Source: AP-15 sp963702685
Lineage (GTDB): Bacteria > Pseudomonadota > Alphaproteobacteria > ATCC43930 > CGMCC-115725
Length of the DNA stretch: 64,000 bases
Assembly (NCBI GenBank): GCA_963702685.1
Contig: CAVPDQ010000015.1
Span: forward strand, 1 to 64,000
Reading direction: 5' to 3'
Of the stretch, positions 47,292 through 56,590 are shown piece after piece. Made by a program: the position numbers and the translations under genes. The number at the start of each line of letters is the position of its first letter. Within the stretch, counting starts at the first letter, position 1. Below the pieces are notes generated by a model, which saw nothing but the letters and a program-made list of their open reading frames with translations, did not search any database and had not been told where the DNA came from.

Positions 47292-48419
47292 ATGTCGACA
47301 CTGGTCATCGGCGGCACCGGGTTTATCGGCCGGCGGCTCGTTCCGCTCCTGGCCGAGCGCGGTGAGGAGATCGTTTGCATGGACATCAACCTCGGCACCG
47401 CATCCTACGACCATCTGGGCAAGCAAGTGCGCATGCTGCGCGGCGATGTCAGCCAGTTCGACGACGTGATGGCGGCGATGACCGCGGCCAAGCCCGAGCG
47501 GGTCGTCAACCTCGCCTATTACCTCGGCAGCGAGCACCCGCCGCATATGGCGTTCAAGCTCAACGTCCTCGGCATGGACAATTGCTTTGAGGCGGCACGC
47601 CTCGCCGGCGTCAAGCGGGTCGCCTATGCGAGCTCGCTCGCGGTCAGCGGCGAGCAGCATTTCTACGGCGACCGGGTGGTGACCGAGGAGGATTTCCGCC
47701 ACGGCCACGTGCAATACGCGATGCACAAGATTTTCAACGAGTGGCAGGCGCAGGATTACCGCGAGAAGCACGGGTTGGAGATCACCGCGATCCGCCCGGC
47801 GAACGTCACCGGCAACGACAAGATCGTGGGCTCGGTCGACCACGTCAAATGCATCACCTTCCCGGCGCGCGGCCAGCCCATCACGTTTCCGCACAAGGAC
47901 GCGATGCGCTGCCCGATCCATGTCGACGAGATCGCCGAAATCTTCGCCCGGGTGATCATGGAGGATAAACCGAAGAACTGGGTCTACAACACCGGCGGCG
48001 TCTCGATCAGCATCGGCGAGATCGCCGAGATGGTGCGCGAGTTCCTGCCCGACGCCAAGATCACGTTCGAAAAGGAGACTGGCGGCAAGGCAATCTCGGG
48101 CAACTACCTGATCGACAACAGCCGCCTCGTGCACGAATTCGGCGTCCAATACCGCCCCTACCGCGAGCGCGTCCTCCAGATCATCAACGAAGTCCGCGCC
48201 GAGGAGGGTTTGCCGCCCGATCGCCGACCGCTGACCGCCAGCCCGACGGCGCGCCCTCTCCGCGGCGCGTTCCGGGTCCTGGTCCGGTCTCGGTGGGTGG
48301 GTCGAGATGCCGATTTGAGGTTTTTGCTTGGACCCTGCTCGCCGCGAGGGAGCAAGCTCGACCGTCAGCCGATCGGGAGCGACCGCCCGCACACTCCGGC
48401 GCTCTCGGACCCGGCATGA
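47292..48419 (+). CDS. NAD-dependent epimerase/dehydratase
   Basis: The extended-SDR protein has LVIGGTGFIGRRLVPLLAER at the start, VVNLAYYLGSEHPP in the middle, Ser in AYASSLAVSG and the catalytic Tyr-X3-Lys in QYAMHKIFNEWQ. The substrate domain ends near INEVRAEEGLPPDR. The last 55 or so residues are Pro/Arg-rich and unlike the family, so the natural stop may have been lost. The start follows AAGGAG. The family acts on nucleotide sugars, but many members act on other substrates; the substrate here is unknown. Confidence 0.85.
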   Translation: MSTLVIGGTGFIGRRLVPLLAERGEEIVCMDINLGTASYDHLGKQVRMLRGDVSQFDDVMAAMTAAKPERVVNLAYYLGSEHPPHMAFKLNVLGMDNCFEAARLAGVKRVAYASSLAVSGEQHFYGDRVVTEEDFRHGHVQYAMHKIFNEWQAQDYREKHGLEITAIRPANVTGNDKIVGSVDHVKCITFPARGQPITFPHKDAMRCPIHVDEIAEIFARVIMEDKPKNWVYNTGGVSISIGEIAEMVREFLPDAKITFEKETGGKAISGNYLIDNSRLVHEFGVQYRPYRERVLQIINEVRAEEGLPPDRRPLTASPTARPLRGAFRVLVRSRWVGRDADLRFLLGPCSPRGSKLDRQPIGSDRPHTPALSDPA

Positions 48420-48543
48420 GCGGCGAGCGAGGCGGGGCGGCTGTCGATAGCTGTATCCGGACGGCCGATTTTTGATTCTGCTGGCAATTCCCTCCGGTTC
48501 CGCGCTATTCGCTCATGGTTAACGAGAAGTTCGGAAGGGCCGG

Positions 48544-49377
48544 ATGGTTGCGACGCCACCCATACCAGCCACAGGTAATTCGATAGAAGCTGAATTGGCG
48601 CGCCTACCCGCTCGCGCGGAAACCCGGACACAGGCGCAGAAGAAGAATTATGCCGAAGCCCTGTCTCGACTGTTGTCGACACGCTTGGCCAATGGCCTGC
48701 GTCCATTCTTTGACGGCATTATGCCCGACGCCACGGGCAAGAGGCAGGAGAGCAAAGCAAGGACGTCCAAGGGATATAAAAAGCTCGACATAAACTACAG
48801 CACCGCTGAACTCGGCCTCGGTCTAGGAGTTTCGGTAAAAACATTGAATTTTGTCGACGCAAAATCTCAACGGTACACCAAGAATTACACCCGTATCGAC
48901 AACGAGCTGCGCGCAGAGGCATCCGATTATCATGAACGCCAACCATATGCGGTTATGGTCGCCGTGATCTTTCTGCCGTTGGATAGCTGTCAAGACGGCA
49001 AGACGCGTCGCCGCGCTTTGGGCGGAACCTTTACATCGGCATCGAGCTTCGCCCAAGCCGTGCATATTTTCCGCCATCGGGCGGGTCGCATCGCGCCTAT
49101 CGACGCACCGGCCAAGTTCGAAAGGGTCTTCATAGTTCTGTACGACACGACCGACGGCACCGAGTTTGGAGAGACGCGTTGCTTCGATGTGACCTCGATA
49201 CCCCCCAAGAACGGCCCACCGTCCGCGCGCTTCACGATGGAGCAAATGCTGACCGAGATCGTCAGCACCTATGACGAACGAAACAACACAAAAGTGGCTT
49301 GGGCAGATGAGCCAGCGTCATCCCAAGATTTGGAGGATATAATAGAGATTAGCAGACAAGGAGACGATAACGAGTAA
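48544..49377 (+). CDS. Probable type II restriction endonuclease
   Basis: The 277-residue protein lies convergent to vsr and two methyltransferases. Its centre reads KKLDINYSTAELGLGLGVSV followed by KTLNFVD, a pattern of PD-(D/E)XK nucleases where an acid (LDI) and Glu (TAEL) precede a Lys (SVKTLN). Further conserved-looking text is RIDNELRAEASDYHERQPYA, VMVAVIFLPLDSC and FERVFIVLYDT. I recognise the general REase-like layout rather than a named enzyme. The AT-richer composition fits an acquired module. Specificity cannot be read from sequence. Confidence 0.65.
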   Translation: MVATPPIPATGNSIEAELARLPARAETRTQAQKKNYAEALSRLLSTRLANGLRPFFDGIMPDATGKRQESKARTSKGYKKLDINYSTAELGLGLGVSVKTLNFVDAKSQRYTKNYTRIDNELRAEASDYHERQPYAVMVAVIFLPLDSCQDGKTRRRALGGTFTSASSFAQAVHIFRHRAGRIAPIDAPAKFERVFIVLYDTTDGTEFGETRCFDVTSIPPKNGPPSARFTMEQMLTEIVSTYDERNNTKVAWADEPASSQDLEDIIEISRQGDDNE

Positions 49378-49408
49378 CAATATCGCGTCATCCGCATATG
49401 GATATTTG

Positions 49409-49828
49409 CTAAAGCGTTCTTCCAAGATTTTCCGCGAGCCGAGCCGCCAACCGGTCCCCATTTTCGGTATCACATTGCCAAATCAGAAAAACACGAAAAC
49501 CAAGACCTCGAAGCTCTCGAATCGCATGGGCATCTCTAGCGCGGTTGCTCACGAATTTTTCCCGCCAGAATGCCTCGTTCGTCTTGGGCATCGTTGCGCG
49601 TCTGCAGCCCGTGTGCCGATGCCAGAAGCATCCGTGGACAAAAATGGCCCAATTCTTCGAGCGGTTCGCGAAGTCCGGCGAACCGGGCAGACCGGCGACG
49701 TTCTTGCGGTACGAAAGGCCGAGGCGACGCAAGGCAAGAGCAACAGCCAGCTCTGCGTCGGTCCCTCGCTGCCGCACCCGCGACATCAGCGCGCTTCGTC
49801 TCGGATCGGCGGGCTTGGGTGGTCTCAT
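49409..49828 (-). CDS. vsr: Vsr very-short-patch mismatch endonuclease
   Basis: The 139-residue protein nicks T:G mismatches that arise by deamination of methyl-C. It shows RSALMSRVRQRGTDAELAVA, the metal Asp in GLPGSPDFAN, FVHGCFWHRHTGC with the zinc and catalytic His, and NRARDAHAIRELRGLGF followed by FLIWQCDTE. In E. coli the second motif reads FVDGCFWHHH; the Asp is His here, as in some other members. Its start overlaps the methyltransferase stop (ATGA). Its presence implies a C5 methyltransferase as the main methylase. Confidence 0.9.
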   Translation of the reverse strand: MRPPKPADPRRSALMSRVRQRGTDAELAVALALRRLGLSYRKNVAGLPGSPDFANRSKNWAIFVHGCFWHRHTGCRRATMPKTNEAFWREKFVSNRARDAHAIRELRGLGFRVFLIWQCDTENGDRLAARLAENLGRTL

Positions 49829-51027
49829 GCGACGTTGCGGAGTTCTCCTGTGGTCTTCAGGATCGCCTCCGGCTCCGGCGCCGAACCGGACGAAGCGTCC
49901 ATTCGGCGCATGTGTGCTCGGATTCGATCCTTGAAGCCGTCGACGAACCTCAGCGTGCTGGAATCGGCTCTAGCCAGGAACCCGCGTGTCGCGCGTGCCG
50001 ACAAGAGGCCGCCGCGGTATTGCAAAAAAGCAGCCAGCGGCGCGCGGTTCAACCACACCGGAAAGCTCGATATCTCGACGCACCAACGAGTCATTCCGTC
50101 AAATCGTGCGGCGCGCGGCCATGGCGCGTCAGCGGAGAGGCCGCGATCGCGGCCGCGATCGTAAGCGGCCGGCTCCGAAAGGCGACATCCCAGCCAGTGC
50201 GCTACCGGTACCGTGACGGCGCTGCCGACCAACGACCATCGCACCGACTTCCGCGCGACCCCCTCCGCGGGCTTGGTCCAATCCTCGGGGAATCCTTGAA
50301 GCCGCTCGGCGTCGCGGATATCGGGCGTGATTACCGAACCGTCGGGCATCAAGATCGCGGGTGGCGCGGGGATGCCGACCGTTGAGCCGACCTTCAATGT
50401 CGGCACGGCATTCGGTGCCCAGCCCAGACCGCGAGTCCCTTCCGTCCAATAGAAGCCGTGGGCGTGCTCGTCGAGAGCGGTTCGGCTCTTGGGCGGCACC
50501 CTTTCATCCGCCAGAAGCACATCGGCCGGGTCGAGGTCTGTCCTGGTGGCCACCAGGAAGACCCGCTCCCGACGTTGAGGCACAAAAGCGAGCGAGTTGA
50601 CGACACGGTATGCCCACCGGTACCCGCGATCCTCCAAAGCGTCCACGATCACCCGGAGCGCCTTGCCGCGGCCCAGGTGAAGCATGAACGAAACATTCTC
50701 CAACACGACCCATGGGACGGGGTGCTCGTCGAGCAGTCGGAACACGTGCCGCACCAGGCCGGAACGATTCCCGTCGATCCCGGCCGTCAGTCCCGCCTGG
50801 CTCAGATCCTGACACGGGAAGCCGGCGACCAGCAGATCGACATCCGGGGGAAGGGACCGCATGTCGGCTACGTCCGGATGGCAGTCCACTCCGACAAATC
50901 GGTGAGCCAACACCTCGCGAGCCGCGGCTGCGATTTCGCACAACAGAACAAACTCGTGCCCGCCTCGCTCGAGCCCGACCTCGAAGCCGCCGATCCCGGC
51001 AAAAAGTCCTGCTACTCTCATGACCAC
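49825..51027 (-). CDS. DNA (cytosine-5) methyltransferase
   Basis: The 400-residue enzyme has motif I VAGLFAGIGGFEVGLERGG, motif IV DLLVAGFPCQDLSQAGL with the catalytic Cys, motif VI WVVLENVSFM, motif VIII QRRERVFLVA and motif X VGSAVTVPVAHWLG. The target-recognition region lies between VIII and X (residues about 170-260). After motif X there is an extra C-terminal extension of roughly 110 residues (VEISSFPVWLNRAPLAAFLQ) that may be a second recognition element. Start is ATG 51027 or 51021. It is coupled to vsr downstream. Confidence 0.92.
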   Translation of the reverse strand: MVMRVAGLFAGIGGFEVGLERGGHEFVLLCEIAAAAREVLAHRFVGVDCHPDVADMRSLPPDVDLLVAGFPCQDLSQAGLTAGIDGNRSGLVRHVFRLLDEHPVPWVVLENVSFMLHLGRGKALRVIVDALEDRGYRWAYRVVNSLAFVPQRRERVFLVATRTDLDPADVLLADERVPPKSRTALDEHAHGFYWTEGTRGLGWAPNAVPTLKVGSTVGIPAPPAILMPDGSVITPDIRDAERLQGFPEDWTKPAEGVARKSVRWSLVGSAVTVPVAHWLGCRLSEPAAYDRGRDRGLSADAPWPRAARFDGMTRWCVEISSFPVWLNRAPLAAFLQYRGGLLSARATRGFLARADSSTLRFVDGFKDRIRAHMRRMDASSGSAPEPEAILKTTGELRNVA

Positions 51028-51045
51028 GGCATCGCGCGTGCTGGG

Positions 51046-52206
51046 CTAAATATCCGCATCGGATATCTCCCTGGGATCGCTCGGGGTCCGGCTCGGGAGG
51101 CTGGTGTCGCTGTGCCGAATTATCACTGCGGCCGTGTGACCTTTGGTCGAGGAGCGAACAGCTTTTGCGGCGCGTCGGGTTGCGCTGTTTAGGTATTCCT
51201 CTTCGATCTCGACGGAGATCGAGTTGCGGCCGGCGCGGATGGCGGCGACGGCGGTCGAGCCGGAGCCGGAAAACGGGTCGAGGATCGTATCGCCGGCAAA
51301 GCTGAACATGCGGATCAGGCGTTCGGCCAGCTCGCTCGGGAACGGTGCGGGGTGCCCGTCGCGCAGGCTGGCGCCGCGGATATCGGACCAGACCGGACGC
51401 ATCCAGGCCTCCATCTCGTCGCGCTGCAGCATCGACAGCGCCTTCTGGATCATCGGCGTGGTTCGATAGCCGCCGGGCTTGCGCAGCATCACAATGTGCT
51501 CGTGGTCGTTTTTGATGATCGCTCCGGGCTGGTAGGGCTTGCCGTAATAGCCGCTCGACCCGCCGCCGGCTTCGTTTGTCCGGTTGCCGATCTTGAACCA
51601 CAGAATTGGCGTCAGGTTATCCAGGCCATGATTGCGGCTGCGGACCTGGATGTCGGAAGGCAGCGGCAGCACCCGATGGCGGCCATCCGCGCGCCGCGGT
51701 ATCAGGATGTCCCCGATCACGCAGCAGACGCGCCCGCCGGGGACCAGAACGCGCTCGCATTCCCGCCAAGCGCGGTCTAGCTCGTCAAGGAAGGTCTCGT
51801 AATCGTCAACCCGCCCGAGCTGACGGCCGTTGCCGGCGGATGCATACGGCTTCAGGTTGAAGTAGGGCGGCGAGGTGACGACGAGGTGCACCGATTCGCT
51901 CTGGATGAACCCCAGGTCGCGAGCATCTCCAAGAACCAATTGATGCCGCGTTCGATCGTAGGGGGCCGGCCATCGCCGCAGCCGCAGCCATTTGTTGGCC
52001 TTTAGCAGCACCTCGGGCGCGCCGGGCTCATTATCCGTCACGGGAAGACGGGGAATATCAGGCGAGGGCTGAACCCAAGCCTCCTGCTCGCGCGACCGCG
52101 CAACGTGGCTCGTAACCATTTTCTCCGCTCCCACGAGGTATAGTAGCCCGGCCTCAACAAATGACAAGATGCTGAGGCTTGCCTCGTTTGAACGGAATTC
52201 TAGCAC
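51046..52206 (-). CDS. Site-specific DNA methyltransferase (N4-C/N6-A, beta class)
   Basis: The 386-residue frame has motif IV VVTSPPYFNLKPY first and motif I DPFSGSGSTAVAAIRAG last: the beta-class order. TSPPY favours N4-cytosine methylation, though N6-adenine is not excluded. The middle part (YYGKPYQPGAIIKNDHEHIV) is the recognition region. The ATG at 52119 (MVTSHVARS) may be the true start. It lies 18 bases upstream of the C5 methyltransferase on the same strand. Two methylases of different chemistry in one RM cluster suggest an asymmetric site in which each strand is protected by its own enzyme. Confidence 0.87.
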   Translation of the reverse strand: MLEFRSNEASLSILSFVEAGLLYLVGAEKMVTSHVARSREQEAWVQPSPDIPRLPVTDNEPGAPEVLLKANKWLRLRRWPAPYDRTRHQLVLGDARDLGFIQSESVHLVVTSPPYFNLKPYASAGNGRQLGRVDDYETFLDELDRAWRECERVLVPGGRVCCVIGDILIPRRADGRHRVLPLPSDIQVRSRNHGLDNLTPILWFKIGNRTNEAGGGSSGYYGKPYQPGAIIKNDHEHIVMLRKPGGYRTTPMIQKALSMLQRDEMEAWMRPVWSDIRGASLRDGHPAPFPSELAERLIRMFSFAGDTILDPFSGSGSTAVAAIRAGRNSISVEIEEEYLNSATRRAAKAVRSSTKGHTAAVIIRHSDTSLPSRTPSDPREISDADI

Positions 52207-52512
52207 GCTCCGAATGCAGCGTGAACGGGAAAGTTTCTATTATGTTCTAAATTATCACAACCTGTGGTAACCGAACTGAGATGCGCATCCGCCACAACCC
52301 CGTCAGCGACGCGCCGCTCAGGGCGCGACTTCGGCGTTGTAGTCTTCGTCGCTGACTTGCTCGGCCCAGCGGTGCCTTGGCCTTGCTCGCCGCGAAATTC
52401 GGACATTGCCGAGCATGAGGTCGGACGAGGGCGCCGGAGGCAGCGCTCGCCAAGCTGGCCGCCGGCGCGCGCGGGGGCTATTTTCGCGGCCTTGCAAAGG
52501 GGAGCATCCGCC
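52207..52512. other. Intergenic region between RM island and moaB
   Basis: The first 70 bases are AT-rich (around 52230-52270) and probably carry the promoter of the methyltransferases. The rest is GC-rich. It marks the change back to host-like composition. No gene was recognised. Confidence 0.45.
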
Positions 52513-53046
52513 ATGCCCGGCCGGCTCGACCAAACCCGCCCGTTTCTGCCGGTGAACATTGCGCTCTTGACCGTGTCGGACACGCGCGATGCGGCGCAGG
52601 ACCGCTCGGGCGACACGCTCGCCGAGCTCGCTGGCGCCGCCGGTCATCGGATCGCCGTGCGGCGGATCGTGCGCGACGACAGGGCCGCGATCGTGGCCCA
52701 GCTCGAAGCCTGGATCGCCAATCCCGAGATCGACGTGGTGATCGCGACCGGCGGCACCGGGGTGACCGGCCGCGACGTGACGCCGGAGGCGTTCCACAGC
52801 GTCTATGAAAAGGAGATCGCCGGGTTCGGCGAGCTGTTCCGCTGGCTCAGCTACGACAAGATCGGCACCTCGACGATCCAGAGCCGGGCAACGGCCGGGG
52901 TCGCCCGCGGCACTTATCTCTTCGCGCTGCCCGGCTCGCCCGGCGCCTGCCGCGACGCCTGGGAAGGCATCCTCGCGCACCAGCTCGACAACCGGTTCCG
53001 CCCGTGCAATTTCGTCGAGCTGATGCCGCGCCTCCAGGAGCGCTAG
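52513..53046 (+). CDS. moaB: Molybdenum cofactor biosynthesis protein MoaB
   Basis: The 177-residue MoCF-fold protein has VNIALLTVSDTRDAAQDRSG at the start, VVIATGGTGVTGRDVTPEAF in the middle and a C-terminal PGSPGACRDAWEGILAHQLD. It belongs to the MoaB/MogA group that adenylates molybdopterin. The ATG at 52513 follows GGGGAGC. A molybdopterin oxidase is encoded in the same window at 5469. Confidence 0.93.
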   Translation: MPGRLDQTRPFLPVNIALLTVSDTRDAAQDRSGDTLAELAGAAGHRIAVRRIVRDDRAAIVAQLEAWIANPEIDVVIATGGTGVTGRDVTPEAFHSVYEKEIAGFGELFRWLSYDKIGTSTIQSRATAGVARGTYLFALPGSPGACRDAWEGILAHQLDNRFRPCNFVELMPRLQER

Positions 53047-53066
53047 CGCAAAAGCCAGCGCCAGTC

Positions 53067-53651
53067 TCAAAAGCCGCGGCGCGGTGAAAGGCGGCGGTAA
53101 GAATCGCCGTCGTCCACATCTTCGAGGCGCTCGACAAAAGCGACCGAGGCATGTGGCGGCAGGCCGGCGAGGGTGTCGGCGAGCGCGTGCGGGCCGGACC
53201 AGCGCACGGCTGGGAACAATGGCGGCAGGCGCGGGCGGCGGCGGGCGCCGATCAGCCAAAACCCGCCGTCGACGGCCGGGCCAAAGACCAGATCGTGCCG
53301 GCCGAGCAGGCGAAAGGCGGCGGCGATATGAGCGGCGCGGAGATCCGGGATGTCGGCGCCGACCAGCACGACCGGGCCGGGTGGTGCGGCGGCGAGTGCC
53401 AGCTGCATGCGTTGGCCGAGGTCGCCGCCGCCCTGGATCACGCTCGCCACACCCGCGGCCCGCAAGCGCCACCGCGGCGTGAGCGCCACTTGCAGCCGCC
53501 AGCGCCGATCGCGCGCCAGCCGGCGCAGCAACAGGGCCAGCATCCGGCGCTCGAAATGCACCGCGGCGACATCGCCGATATCGCGCGCGAGGCGCCGTTT
53601 GCCGCCGCCCAGCATCGGCGCGCGCAAAAACAGCACCAGATGCTGTCGCAT
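53067..53651 (-). CDS. TIGR04282-family glycosyltransferase-like protein
   Basis: The 194-residue protein begins MRQHLVLFLRAPMLGGGKRR and contains VVLVGADIPDLRAAHIAAAF and VFGPAVDGGFWLIGARR. These are features of the DUF2064/TIGR04282 GT-A-like family. It is translated with the next gene upstream (TGATG overlap at 53651). The family is annotated as arsenosugar-related, but no arsM or arsS is present here. Confidence 0.82.
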   Translation of the reverse strand: MRQHLVLFLRAPMLGGGKRRLARDIGDVAAVHFERRMLALLLRRLARDRRWRLQVALTPRWRLRAAGVASVIQGGGDLGQRMQLALAAAPPGPVVLVGADIPDLRAAHIAAAFRLLGRHDLVFGPAVDGGFWLIGARRRPRLPPLFPAVRWSGPHALADTLAGLPPHASVAFVERLEDVDDGDSYRRLSPRRGF

Positions 53652-54343
53652 CAGCCGTAGAGGCGGGCGATCCGCACGGGCGGCATCCCGGCGAAATAAA
53701 GCGCGAGGCAGCAGAGGTTGCGCGCCGGTCTGAGCCAATAGCCGCCCTGCCGGTAGCGGCCGGCGGAGGCGAGGCAGCGCGCACCGATCGGGGCGAGGCG
53801 ACGGCGGCCGAGGCGGCGCGCCAGATCGACATCCTCCATCAGCGGGACCGGGAGAAACCCGCCGACCGCATCATAAAGGGCGCGCGAGATCAGCAGCCCC
53901 TGGTCGCCATAGGGCAACGCCACGGCGCGGCAACGCCACGCGACGAGCCGTTCGAGCCGGCGCGCCGCCGGTGCCGGGTCGTCGAGCGCCAAGTCGAAAT
54001 ACCCGGCCCGGCCCGCCGCCCCGTCCGCCGCGATAAACGAGGCGACCGCATGCTCCCAACCCGGGTCGAGGCGGCAATCGGCATGCAGAAACAGCAGCCA
54101 TGCGCCAGTCGCCGCTTGCGCCCCGGCGGCGAGCTGCGTGCCGCGCCCGCGCGCTGCGCCGACATGACGGGCACCGGCTTGCTGCGCGATCGACACCGTG
54201 TCGTCGCAGGAGCCGCCATCGGCGACGATGGTCTCCCCCACGATCGCCGACCCGGCCACCGCCTGCAATGTTTGCGGCAGGCTCGCCCCCGCGTTCAGCG
54301 TCGGGATCACGAGCGATAAAATTTGTTCTTGATAAGTTCGCAT
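53651..54343 (-). CDS. TIGR04283-family glycosyltransferase
   Basis: The 230-residue GT2-type enzyme has LSLVIPTLNAGASLPQTLQA, the metal-binding region VADGGSCDDTV and LLFLHADCRLDPGW, and LMEDVDLARRLGRR near the end. It ends at a hydrophobic C-terminus typical of TIGR04283. This gene with the TIGR04282 gene is a frequent pair of unknown exact product. It is divergent from the radical SAM gene 20 bases away. Confidence 0.87.
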   Translation of the reverse strand: MRTYQEQILSLVIPTLNAGASLPQTLQAVAGSAIVGETIVADGGSCDDTVSIAQQAGARHVGAARGRGTQLAAGAQAATGAWLLFLHADCRLDPGWEHAVASFIAADGAAGRAGYFDLALDDPAPAARRLERLVAWRCRAVALPYGDQGLLISRALYDAVGGFLPVPLMEDVDLARRLGRRRLAPIGARCLASAGRYRQGGYWLRPARNLCCLALYFAGMPPVRIARLYG

Positions 54344-54363
54344 GGCTGCGGCAATATCGGGCG

Positions 54364-55446
54364 ATGGATATGCCGGCCATGCTGCAACAGCGCAAGGGAC
54401 GTGGGGCGGCGAGCAACGCCAGCGGCCGTTTCGAGAGCGAAGAGCGGGTGCCGTTCGACGACGGCTGGGGCGCCGGCGATGACGAGGCTTTGCCGCTGCA
54501 AACGACGGTCGGCGTCGATGCGACGCGCACGATCATTGCCCGCAACGACTCGCCCGATATCGGCTTCGACCGCTCGATCAACCCCTATCGCGGCTGCGAG
54601 CACGGCTGCATCTATTGCTACGCGCGCCCGTCCCACGCCTATCTCGGCCTCTCGCCGGGCCTCGATTTCGAGAGCCGGCTCTTCTACAAGCCGCAGGCGG
54701 CAGCACTGCTCGCCGCGGAATTGCGCAAAAAAGGCTACGCCGCCCGCCCGTTGGCGCTGGGGAGCAACACCGATCCCTACCAGCCGGTCGAGAGGAAGCT
54801 CGGCGTCACCCGCGCCATCCTCGAAGTGCTGCGCGATTTCCGCCACCCGGTGACGATCGTCACCAAATCGGCGCTGGTCCAGCGCGATCTCGACATCCTC
54901 GCCAAAATGGCGCGGGACAATCTCGCGATCGTCACGGTATCGGTGACGACGCTCGACCGCGGCCTGGCCCGGGTGATGGAGCCGCGCGCCGCCACTCCGG
55001 AGCGTCGGATCGAGACGATCGCGGCACTCGCCGCCGCCGGAATCCCGACGGGCGTCTTGAGCGCGCCGATGATCCCGGCGCTCAACGACAGCGAATTGGA
55101 GGCGATCCTCGAATGCGCGCGCGGCGCCGGCGCCGTCTCGGCCGGCTATACGCTGCTGCGCCTGCCGCACGAATTGAAGGACCTCTTTCGCGAATGGCTC
55201 GAAGCGCATTTTCCGGACAAAGCCGCGCATGTGCTCTCGCTCGTCGCGCAGGCGCATGGCGGCCGGCTTTACGACGCGGCCTGGGCCACGCGGAGGACCG
55301 GCAGCGGCCCTTATGCCGAGATGCTGCGGTCGAGGTTCGACCGCGCCTGCCGCCGGCTCGGCTTCAACCCGCGCACGACCCGGCCGCTCGACGCGACGCG
55401 CTTCCGCCCGCCGCCGCAAAAAGGCGATCAGCTTACGCTGCTATGA
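54364..55446 (+). CDS. PA0069-family radical SAM protein
   Basis: The 360-residue protein has the cluster motif CEHGCIYCYARPSHAYL (Cys-X3-Cys-X2-Cys), preceded by SINPYRGC. It then has LALGSNTDPYQPVERKLGVT, FRHPVTIVTKSALVQRD, VSVTTLDRGLARVMEPRAAT and PMIPALNDSELEAIL. This matches the SplB-like PA0069 family of unknown reaction. The ATG at 54364 was chosen; the frame is open further upstream but overlaps the divergent gene. Confidence 0.9.
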   Translation: MDMPAMLQQRKGRGAASNASGRFESEERVPFDDGWGAGDDEALPLQTTVGVDATRTIIARNDSPDIGFDRSINPYRGCEHGCIYCYARPSHAYLGLSPGLDFESRLFYKPQAAALLAAELRKKGYAARPLALGSNTDPYQPVERKLGVTRAILEVLRDFRHPVTIVTKSALVQRDLDILAKMARDNLAIVTVSVTTLDRGLARVMEPRAATPERRIETIAALAAAGIPTGVLSAPMIPALNDSELEAILECARGAGAVSAGYTLLRLPHELKDLFREWLEAHFPDKAAHVLSLVAQAHGGRLYDAAWATRRTGSGPYAEMLRSRFDRACRRLGFNPRTTRPLDATRFRPPPQKGDQLTLL

Positions 55447-55602
55447 AGCCAGCACCCCGTCCCGCCGCGAGCTTGGCGGACTGCTCGCGCGCTACGAGAC
55501 CGGAGAACTCATCGGCCACCGACAAAAAGCCTCTCAGCTTGCCGGCGGGCAGCCCTGCGGCTTACGCTCGCCGACGCGCTTCATTTCGAGAAAGCCCATC
55601 CG

Positions 55603-56571
55603 ATGATCTGCGACGTTCACGCGCATTACACCCCGAGGAATTTCAGCGAGCTCATGGGCGACCGCTTTGCGTCGCCGGTTCACCTGCCGGTCAAGCGCGG
55701 CATGGCGCGCCACCCGTTCTCGGATTCGGCCGAGGACATCCAGGGCCGGTTTGAGCTGATGGATGCGGCCGGCGTCGAAAAGCAGGTCCTGTCGCCAAAC
55801 CATCCGCCCTACCTCCCGGACGAGGCCGAGGGCGTCAAAGCGGTGCAGATGCTGAACGACGGCTATGCCGATCTGGCGCACCGTTACCCCAAGCGCATCG
55901 CCTCGTACGTGATGCTGCCGTTGCCGCATATCGACGCGGCGCTGAAGGAGATGGAGCGCGGCTTCGACCAGCTCGGCTGCGTCGGTGTCAATATGAACAT
56001 CAGCTGCCTCAACCGGTCGGTCGCCGAGACCGAGTTCGAGCCGATCTACGCCGAGATGAACCGCCGGGGTGCGGTGCTGTTCGTTCATCCTGCTGGCACC
56101 GGCATCTGCTCGCCCTTTATCACCGGCTACCGCTACACCGGCTCGGTCGGGACCTCGCTCGAAGACGCGACTTTTGTGCTGCACGTGATCGCCAAGCAAA
56201 TCCCGCACCGCTATCCGAACATAAAATTCATCGTGCCGCATTTGGGCGGCCCGATCCCGATGCTGCTGAACCGGCTCGACAAGCAGGGCCAGAGCCAGAA
56301 TGGGCATCCGAACCTGGCCGAGGCGCCGTCGGTCACCGCCAAACGGTTCTTTTACGACACTGTGTGCTACGGCTCGAAAGCGGCGTTCACCTGCGCGCTC
56401 GAAGCCTTTGGCGCCGACCATCTCGTTACCGGCAGCGACTATCCGGTGCTGCAGGATTACGAAGCCTACAAGGAGACCTTCGCCTATATCAGCCGGCTCG
56501 GCCTCGCCCCGGCCGACCTCGACAAGATCCTCAACCACAATGCGCAGCGGCTCTTCGGCTTCGAGCATTGA
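55603..56571 (+). CDS. Amidohydrolase-family protein (ACMSD-like)
   Basis: The 322-residue metal-dependent TIM barrel begins with MICDVHAHYTPRNF (metal His-X-His). It contains VLFVHPAGTG, FIVPHLGGPIPMLLNRLDK and HLVTGSDYPV with the metal Asp. This is the amidohydrolase-2 group that includes ACMS decarboxylase and related hydratases. Start at the ATG of the HAH motif. It is followed by a GrdB-like gene after 19 bases, so the two probably act together on an unknown substrate. Confidence 0.87.
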   Translation: MICDVHAHYTPRNFSELMGDRFASPVHLPVKRGMARHPFSDSAEDIQGRFELMDAAGVEKQVLSPNHPPYLPDEAEGVKAVQMLNDGYADLAHRYPKRIASYVMLPLPHIDAALKEMERGFDQLGCVGVNMNISCLNRSVAETEFEPIYAEMNRRGAVLFVHPAGTGICSPFITGYRYTGSVGTSLEDATFVLHVIAKQIPHRYPNIKFIVPHLGGPIPMLLNRLDKQGQSQNGHPNLAEAPSVTAKRFFYDTVCYGSKAAFTCALEAFGADHLVTGSDYPVLQDYEAYKETFAYISRLGLAPADLDKILNHNAQRLFGFEH

Positions 56572-56590
56572 TCCGGATCGGGAGCCGGCG

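Noticed and set aside
53067..54343. Arsenosugar biosynthesis cluster
   Set aside because: The two glycosyltransferase families carry that label, but no ArsM or ArsS is present and the adjacent radical SAM gene is of another family.
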